From NCBI RefSeq assembly GCF_029227915.1, contig NC_079887.1:24675650-24739649 (forward strand): a DNA stretch of 64,000 nt, written 5' to 3'. Shown here piece by piece: positions 55,301 through 64,000 of the stretch (positions within the stretch are counted from its first letter, which is position 1; every line of letters begins with the position of its first letter). This DNA is from Hydractinia symbiolongicarpus (taxonomy: Eukaryota; Cnidaria; Hydrozoa; Anthoathecata; Hydractiniidae). Under the pieces are notes generated by a model, which worked only from the letters and a program-made list of their open reading frames with translations, ran no database searches and was not told where the DNA came from. The position numbers and the translations under genes were made by a program.

Positions 55301-57188
55301 GTTTAAAAAAATATATTTCATTGATTTTCTAACGGTATCAATCCGTTTGAGTTACAACGGTTGCGTCACATGTTCGTACCAACATGTATTTAGCGACATT
55401 TTTCTGATACTACGAGGTTTCATCGCTTTTAACAGTGAAACGATTGACTGTGGGACTTAATTGAACTGACTTTGGACTTTGACCTTATAAATGTGATAAA
55501 TGAGACAATTGGACTCCAAGAAATAACATTTTTCTTAATTGAACTCCAAGAAATAACATTTTCCTTAATTTGAAATGATTGATGGAACTCAGAAATTACA
55601 CTGGGCGCTGTGATAGTGCTTTAATTAGAAATTTAGGTAAATAAGTCATTTCTTACTCTGGAATCAATCCTAGCCGTTAGCGCGCGCTGAAGAAATAGAG
55701 ACAGTTTCAACAACTGTATTTATTTGATTTTACAACGGTATCAGTTCGTTTGAGTTCCAACGGTTGCGTCACATATTCATACCAACATGTATTCAGCCAT
55801 ATTTTTGAGACATTAATAGGTTACATCGTTTTTAACAATGAAATGATTTACTGTGGGAGTTAATTCAACTGACTTTAGACTTTGACCTTATATATGTGAT
55901 AAATGAAACAATTGGACTCCTAGAAATAACATTTTTCTTAATTGGACTCCAAGAAATAACATTTTTCTTAATTTGAAATGATTGCTGGAACTCAGAAATT
56001 ACACTGACCGCTGTGATAGTTCTTTATTTTGAAATTTAGATAAATAAGCCATTTTTACTGTAGAACCAATGCTAGCCGTTTGTGCGTGCTGAAGAAGTGG
56101 AGACAGTTTCAAAAACTACATTTCATTGATTTTCTAATGGCATCAATCCTTGTGAGTTACAACGGTTGCGTAACATATTCGTACCAACATATATTTAGCG
56201 ATATTTTTCTGACATTACAAGTTTTCATCGCTTATAACAGTGAAACGATTGACTGATGGACTTAATTGAACTGACTTTGGACTTTGACCTTCTAGATGTG
56301 ATAAATAAGACAATTGGACTCCAAGAGATAACATTCTTCTTAATTTGACATGATTGCTGGAACTCAGCGATTACACTGAGCGCTGTGGTAGCACTTTATT
56401 TAAAAATTTAGATAAATAAGGCATTTTTACTGTAGAACCAATGCTAGCCGTTAGTGCGTGCTGAAGAAGTGGAGACAGTTTCAAAAACTACATTTCATTG
56501 ATTTTCTAATGGCATCAATCCTTGTGAGTTACAACGGTTGCGTAACATATTCGTACCAACATATATTAAGCGATATTTTTCTGACATTACAAATTTTCAT
56601 CGCTTTTAACAGTGAAACGATTGACTGTGGGACTTAATTGAACTGACTTTGGACTTTGACCTTCTAAATGTGATAAATAAGGCAATTGGACTCCAAGAAA
56701 TAACATTCTTCTTAATTTGACATGATTGCTGGAACTCAGCGATTACACTTGGCGCTGAGGTAGCGCTTTATTTAAAAATTTAAATGAATAAGTCATTTTT
56801 ACTGTGAAACCAATCCTTGCCGTTAGCGCGCGCTGAAGAAATAGAGACAGTTTCAAAAACTACATTTCATTGACTTTCTAATGGCATCAGTCCTTGTGAG
56901 TTACAACGGCTGCGTCACATGTTCGTACCAACATGTATTCAGCGATATTTTTCTGACATTACAAGTTTTCATCGCTTTTAACAGTGAAACGATTGACTGT
57001 GGGACTTAATTGAACTGACTTTGGACTTTGACCTTCTAAATGTGATAAATAGGACAATTGGACTCCAAGAAATAACATTCTTCTTAATTTGACATGATTG
57101 CTGGAACTCAGCGATTACACTGGGCGCTGTGGTAGCGCTTTATTTAAAAATTTAAATAAATAAGTCATTTTTACTGTGAAACCAATCC

Positions 57189-60100
57189 TGGCCGTTAGGG
57201 CGCGCTAAAGAAATAGAGACAGTTTCAATAACTACATTTCATTGATTTTCTAATGGCATCAATCCTTGTGAGTTACAACGGTTGCGTAACATATTCGTAC
57301 CAACATATATTTAGCGATATTTTTCTGACATTACGAGGTTTCATCGCTTTTAACATTGAAACGATTGACTGTGGGACTTAATTGGACTGACTTTGGACTT
57401 TGACCTTATAAATGTGATAAATGAGACAATTGGACTTCAAGAAATAACATTCTTTTTAATTTGAAATGATCGCTGGAAATCAGCGATTACACTTAGCGCT
57501 GTGGTAGCGCTTTAATTAAAAATTTAGATAAATGAGTCATTTTTACTGTGGAACCAACCTAGCCCTTAGTGCGCGCTGAAGAAGTGGAGACAGTTTCAAA
57601 AACTACAATTCATTGATTTTCTAATGGCATCAATCCTTGTGAGTTACAACAGTTGCGTAACATATTCGTACCAACATATATTTAGCGATATTTTTCTGAC
57701 ATTACAAATTTTCATCGCTTTTAACAGTGAAACGATTGACTGTGGGACTTAATTGAACTGACTTTGGACTTTGACCTTCTAAATGAGATAAATAAGACAA
57801 TTGGATTCCAAGAAATAACATTCTTCTTAATTTGACATGATTGCTGGAACTCAGCGATTACACTGGGCACTGTGGTAGCGCTTTATTTAAAAATTCAAAT
57901 AAATAAGTCATTTTTACTGTGAAACCAATCCTAGCCATCAGCGCGCGCTGCAGAAATAGAGACAATTTCAAAAACTACATTTCATTGACTTTCTAATTGC
58001 AACAGTCCTTGTGAGTTACAACGGCTGCGTCACATGTTCGTACCAACATGTATTCAGCGATATGTTTCTGACAATACGAGGTTTCATCGCTTTTAACAAT
58101 GAAACGATTGACTGTGGGACTTAATTGAACTTACTTTGGACTTTGAACTTCTAAATGTGATAAAAAGGACAATTGGACTCCAAGAAATAACATTCTTCTT
58201 AATTTGACATGATTGCTGGAACTCAGCGATTACACTGGGCGCTGTGGTAGCGCTTTATTTAAAAATTTAAATAAATAAGTCATTTTTACTGTGAAACTAA
58301 TCCTGGCCGTTAGGGCGCGCTAAAGAAATAGAGACAGTTTCAATAACTACATTTCATTGATTTTCTAATGGCATCAATCCTTGTGAGTTACAACGGTTGC
58401 GTAACATATTCGTACCAACATATATTTAGCGATATTTTTCTGACATTACAAATTTTCATCGCTTTTAACAGTGAAACGATTGACTGTGGGACTTAATTGA
58501 ACTGACTTTGGACTTTGACCTTCTAAATGTGATAAATAAGACAATTGGACTCCAAGAGATAACATTCTTCTTAATTTGACATGATTGCTGGAACTCAGCG
58601 ATTACACTGGGCGCTGTGGTAGCACTTTATTTAAAAATTTAGATAAATAAGCCATTTTTACTGTGGAACCAATGCTAGCCGTTAGTGCGTGCTGAAGAAG
58701 TGAAGACAGCTTCAAAAACTACATTTCATTGATTTTCTAATGGCATCAATCCTTGTGAGTTACAACGGTTGCGTAACATATTCATACCAACATATATTTA
58801 GCGATATTTTTCTGACATTACAAATTTTCATCGCTTTTAACAGTGAAACGATTGACTGTGGGACTTAATTGAACTGACTTTGGACTTTGACCTTCTAAAT
58901 GAGATAAATAAGACAATTGGATTCCAAGAAATAACATTCTTCTTAATTTGACATGATTGCTGGAACTCAGCGATTACACTGGGCACTGTGGTAGCGCTTT
59001 ATTTAAAAATTCAAATAAATAAGTCATTTTTACTGTGAAAACAATCCTAGCCAATAGCGCGCGCTGCAGAAATAGAGACAATTTCAAAAACTACATTTCA
59101 TTGACTTTCTAATTGCAACAGTCCTTGTGAGTTACAACGGCTGCGTCACATGTTCGTACCAACATGTATTCAGCGATATGTTTCTGACAATACGAGGTTT
59201 CATCGCTTTTAACAGTGAAACGATTGACTGTGGGACTTAATTGAACTGACTTTGGACTTTGTACTTCTAAATGTGATAAATAGGACAATTGGACTCCAAG
59301 AAATAACATTCTTCTTAATTTGACATGATTGCTGGAACTCAGCGATTACACTGGGCGCTGTGGTAGCGCTTTATTTAAAAATTTAAATAAATAAGTCATT
59401 TTTACTGTGAAACCAATCCTGGCCGTTAGGGCGCGCTAAAGAAATAGAGACAGTTTCAATAACTACATTTCATTGATTTTCTAATGGCATCAATCCTTGT
59501 GAGTTACAACGGTTGCGTAACATATTCGTACCAACATATATTTAGCGATATTTTTCTGACATTACAAATTTTCATCGCTTTTAACAGTTTGACGATTGAC
59601 TGTGGGACTTAATTGAACTGACTTTGGACTTTGACCTTCTAAATGTGATAAATAAGACAATTGGACTCCAAGAGATAACATTCTTCTTAATTTGACATGA
59701 TTGCTGGAACTCAGCGATTACACTGGGCGCTGTGGTAGCACTTTATTTAAAAATTTAGATAAATAAGCCATTTTTACTGTGGAACCAATGCTAGCCGTTA
59801 GTGCGTGCTGAAGAAGTGAAGACAGTTTCAAAAACTACATTTCAGTGATTTTCTAATGGCATCAATCCTTGTGAGTTACAACGGTTGCGTAACATATTCG
59901 TACCAACATATATTTAGCGATATTTTTCTGACATTACAAATTTTCATCGCTTTTAACAGTGAAACGATTGACTGTGGGACTTAATTGAACTGACTTTGGA
60001 CTTTGACCTTCTAAATGAGATAAATAAGACAATTGGATTCCAAGAAATAACATTCTTCTTAATTTGACATGATTGCTGGAACTCAGCGATTACACTGGGC

Positions 60101-63100
60101 ACTGTGGTAGCGCTTTATTTAAAAATTCAAATAAATAAGTCATTTTTACTGTGAAACCAATCCTAGCCAATAGCGCGCGCTGCAGAAATAGAGACAATTT
60201 CAAAAACTACATTTCATTGACTTTCTAATTGCAACAGTCCTTGTGAGTTACAACGGCTGCGTCACATGTTCGTACCAACATGTATTCAGCGATATGTTTC
60301 TGACAATACGAGGTTTCATCGCTTTTAACAGTGAAACGATTGACTGTGGGACTTAATTGAACTGACTTTGGACTTTGAACTTCTAAATGTGATAAATAGG
60401 ACAATTGGACTCCAAGAAATAACATTCTTCTTAATTTGACATGATTGCTGGAACTCAGCGATTACACTGGGCGCTGTGGTAGCGCTTTATTTAAAAATTT
60501 AAATAAATATGTCATTTTTACTGTGAAACCACGCCTGGCCGTTAGGGCGCGCTAAAGAAATAGAGACAGTTTCAATAACTACATTTCATTGATTTTCTAA
60601 TGGCATCAATCCTTGTGAGTTACAACGGTTGCGTAACATATTCGTACCAACATATATTTAGCGATATTTTTCTGACATTACAAATTTTCATCGCTTTTAA
60701 CAGTGAAACGATTGACTGTGGGACTTAATTGAACTGACTTTGGACTTTGACCTTCTAAATGTGATAAATAAGACAATTGGACTCCAAGAGATAACATTCT
60801 TCTTAATTTGACATGATTGCTGGAACTCAGCGATTACACTGGGCGCTGTGGTAGCACTTTATTTAAAAATTTAGATAAATAAGCCATTTTTACTGTGGAA
60901 CCAATGCTAGCCGTTAGTGCGTGCTGAAGAAGTGAAGACAGTTTCAAAAACTACATTTCAGTGATTTTCTAATGGCATCAATCCTTGTGAGTTACAACGG
61001 TTGGGTAACATATTCGTACCAACATATATTTAGCGATATTTTTCTGACATTACAAATTTTCATCGCTTTTAACAGTGAAACGATTGACTGTGGGACTTAA
61101 TTGAACTGACCTTGGACTTTGACCTTCTAAATGAGATAAATAAGACAATTGGATTCCAAGAAATAACATTCTTCTTAATTTGACATGATTGCTGGAACTC
61201 AGCGATTACACTGGTCGCTGTGGTAGCGCTTTATTTAAAAATTCAAATAAATAAGTCATTTTTACTGTGAAACCAATCCTAGCCAATAGCGCGCGCTGCA
61301 GAAATAGAGACAATTTCAAAAACTACATTTCATTGACTTTCTAATTCCAACAGTCCTTGTGAGTTACAACGGCTGCGTCACATGTTCGTACCAACATGTA
61401 TTCAGCGATATGTTTCTGACAATACGAGGTTTCATCGCTTTTAACAGTGAAACGATTGACTGTGGGACTTAATTGAACTGACTTTGGACTTTGAACTTCT
61501 AAATGTGATAAATAGGACAATTGGACTCCAAGAAATAACATTCTTCTTAATTTGACATGATTGCTGGAACTCAGCGATTACACTGGGCGCTGTGGTAGCG
61601 CTTTATTTAAAAATTTAAATAAATAAGTCATTTTTACTGTGAAACCAATCCTGGCCGTTAGGGCGCGCTAAAGAAATAGAGACAGTTTCAATAACTACAT
61701 TTCATTGATTTTCTAATGGCATCAATCCTTGTGAGTTACAACGGTTGCGTAACATATTCGTACCAACATATATTTAGCGATATTTTTCTGACATTACAAA
61801 TTTTCATCGCTTTTAACAGTGAAACGATTGACTGTGGGACTTAATTGAACTGACTTTGGACTTTGACCTTCTAAATGTGATAAATAAGACAATTGGACTC
61901 CAAGAGATAACATTCTTCTTAATTTGACATGATTGCTGGAACTCAGCGATTACACTGGGCGCTGTGGTAGCACTTTATTTAAAAATTTAGATAAATAAGC
62001 CATTTTTACTGTGGAACCAATGCTAGCCGTTAGTGCGTGCTGAAGAAGTGAAGACAGTTTCAAAAACTACATTTCATTGATTTTCTAATGGCATCAATCC
62101 TTGTGAGTTACAACGGTTGCGTAACATATTCGTACCAACATATATTTAGCGATATTTTTCTGACATTGCAAATTTTCATCGCTTTTAACAGTGAAACGAT
62201 TGACTGTGGGACTTAATTGAACTGACTTTGGACTTTGACCTTCTAAATGTGATAAATAAGACAATTGAACTCCAAGAAATAACATTCTTCTTAATTTGAC
62301 ATGATTGCTGGAACTCAGCGATTACACTGGTCGCTGTGGTAGCACTTTATTTAAAAATTAGATAAATAAGCCATTTTTACTGTGGAACCAATGCTAGCCG
62401 TTAGTGCGTGCTGAAGAAGTGGAGACAGTTTCAAAAACTACATTTCATTGATTTTCTAATGGCATCAATCCTTGTGAGTTACAACGGTTGCGTAACATAT
62501 TCGTACCAACATATATTTAGCAATATTTTCTGACATTACAAATTTTCATCGCTTTTAACAGTGAAACGATTGACTGTGGGACTTAATTGAACTGACTTTG
62601 GACTTTGACCTTCTAAATGAGATAAATAAGACAATTGGATTCCAAGAAATAACATTCTTCTTAATTTGACATGATTGCTGGAACTCAGCGGTTAAACTGG
62701 GCACTGTGGTAGCGCTTTATATAAAAATTCAAATAAATAAGTCATTTTTACTGTGAAACCAATCCTAGCCAATAGCGCGCGCTGCAGAAATAGAGACAAT
62801 TTCAAAAACTACATTTCATTGACTTTCTAATTGCAACAGTCCTTGTGAGTTACAACGGCTGCGTCACATGTTCGTACCAACATGTATTCAGCGATATGTT
62901 TCTGACATTACGAGGTTTCATCGCTTTTAACATTGAAACGATTGACTGTGGGACTTAATTGGACTGACTTTGGACTTTGACCTTATAAATGTGATAAATG
63001 AGACAATTGGACTTTAAGAAATAACATTCTTTTTAATTTGAAATGATCGCTGGAAATCAGCGATTACACTTAGCGCTGTGGTAGCGCTTTAATTAAAAAT

Positions 63101-64000
63101 TTAGATAAATGAGTCATTTTTACTGTGGAACCAACCTAGCCCTTAGTGCGCGCTGAAGAAGTGGAGACAGTTTCAAAAACTACATTTCATTGATTTTCTA
63201 ATGGCATCAATCCTTGTGAGTTACAACAGTTGCGTAACATATTCGTACCAACATATATTTAGCGATATTTTTCTGACATTACAAATTTTCATCGCTTTTA
63301 ACAGTGAAACGATTGACTGTGGGACTTAATTGAACTGACTTTGGACTTTGACCTTCTAAATGAGATAAATAAGACAATTGGATTCCAAGAAATAACATTC
63401 TTCTTAATTTGACATGATTGCTGGAACTCAGCGATTACACTGGGCACTGTGGTAGCGCTTTATTTAAAAATTCAAATAAATAAGTCATTTTTACTGTGAA
63501 ACCAATCCTAGCCATCAGCGCGCGCTGCAGAAATAGAGACAATTTCAAAAACTACATTTCATTGACTTTCTAATTGCAACAGTCCTTGTGAGTTACAACG
63601 GCTGCGTCACATGTTCGTACCAACATGTATTCAGCGATATGTTTCTGACAATACGAGGTTTCATCGCTTTTAACAGTGAAACGATTGACTGTGGGACTTA
63701 ATTGAACTGACTTTGGACTTTGAACTTCTAAATGTGATAAATAGGACAATTGGACTCCAAGAAATAACATTCTTCTTAATTTGACATGATTGCTGGAACT
63801 CAGCGATTACACTGGGCGCTGTGGTAGCGCTTTATTTAAAAATTTAAATAAATAAGTCATTTTTACTGTGAAACCAATCCTGGCCGTTAGGGCGCGCTAA
63901 AGAAATAGAGACAGTTTCAATAACTACATTTCATTGATTTTCTAATGGCATCAATCCTTGTGAGTTACAACGGTTGCGTAACAAATTCGTACCAACATAT
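57189..64000 (+). repeat. 1116-bp higher-order repeat (three-monomer unit)
   Basis: Monomer type A (GGCCGTTAGGGCGCGCTAAAG) occurs at 57189, 58305, 59421, 60537, 61653 and 63885. Four of the five intervals are 1116 bp and the last is 2232. Type B (GTTAGTGCGTGCTGAAGAAG) and type C (CAGCGCGCGCTGCAG or AATAGCGCGCGCTGCAG) follow in fixed order. Units differ by only a few bases. Between 61.7 and 63.5 kb the order is disturbed by an extra B and other monomers. Confidence 0.93.

Larger units (their letters stand above)
41555..64000 (+). repeat. Satellite array, right block, about 60 monomers of 372 bp
   Basis: An uninterrupted forward array to the window edge. Landmarks CGTACCAACATGTATT, CAGTGAAACGATTGACTGTGG and GCGCTGTGGTAGCGCTTTATT recur about every 372 bp. 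Monomers vary in subtype along the array, and several have a 31-bp internal duplication, making them about 403 bp. The array becomes more uniform and strictly periodic toward the right end. All 60-70-codon ORFs reported by simple translation here are repeat frames without domains. I see no inserted gene or element within this block. Confidence 0.97.

Noticed and set aside
59109-59309. 66-codon minus-strand ORF repeated at 60225, 61341 and 63570
   Set aside because: It recurs only because of the 1116-bp higher-order repeat and opens at the same phase of one monomer type; not a gene family.
41555-64000. CENP-B box in the satellite monomer
   Set aside because: ATTCGTACCAACATGTA matches the TTCG and central A of the consensus but lacks CGGG; only half the needed bases fit.

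Overview
This is a repeat-dominated, AT-rich stretch of animal nuclear DNA. I see no ordinary host gene in it. The organism is most likely a cnidarian, possibly a hydrozoan. That is an inference from the types of mobile element (a Polinton/Maverick with a gene set I associate with cnidarian copies, a CR1-like LINE with an esterase ORF1, DIRS-like and Ty3/gypsy remnants) and from base composition. It is not a database result.

Layout. 1-1925: three tandem copies of a repeat carrying 13 TGACGTCA palindromes. 1926-7495: AT-rich DNA without recognisable genes, holding a perfect hairpin, a short inverted-repeat element and a tRNA-like SINE head. 7496-9295: minus-strand remnant of a Ty3/gypsy pol gene. 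9308-9855: head-to-head satellite monomers. 9940-13312: plus-strand remnant of a DIRS-like tyrosine-recombinase retroelement (gag, RT-RNase H, a hairpin-rich spacer, start of the recombinase). 13313-18730, 33838-37073 and 41555-64000: one tandem satellite with a monomer of about 372 bp, cut in two places by insertions. It has higher-order periods of 1116 bp and 775 bp, and two near-identical blocks 2986 bp apart in the left arm. 18731-33837: a decayed Polinton/Maverick. 37074-41554: a 5'-truncated CR1-like LINE on the minus strand.

The Polinton is the gene-dense part and is visibly richer in GC than its surroundings. On the minus strand, from its right end, it carries a protein-primed family B DNA polymerase with an HNH-like insert, three small virion or membrane-type proteins, an A32/FtsK-type packaging ATPase, a Fic-domain protein, a BRO-N protein and a Cys-rich unknown. 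Then come a plus-strand retroviral-type integrase, a small membrane protein and a truncated major-capsid-like ORF; a minus-strand coiled-coil/membrane protein; a plus-strand 260-aa unknown; two minus-strand genes (a jelly-roll-like candidate and a split membrane protein); and a SAP-like gene at the left end. Polymerase and integrase would copy and insert the element, the ATPase would package it, and the capsid and membrane proteins would build a particle. Nearly all large genes are broken: in-frame stops, small indels (several in homopolymers), a Glu in place of Asp in the polymerase YMDTD motif, and an Asn in place of the catalytic His of Fic. This copy is dead, or partly mis-assembled.

Two regularities in the Polinton deserve attention. 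About ten of fourteen genes start at an ATAAA-ATG-type motif. Eight stem-loops sit just past gene ends, and those between converging genes serve both. Together they look like a virus-style transcription start and stop code.
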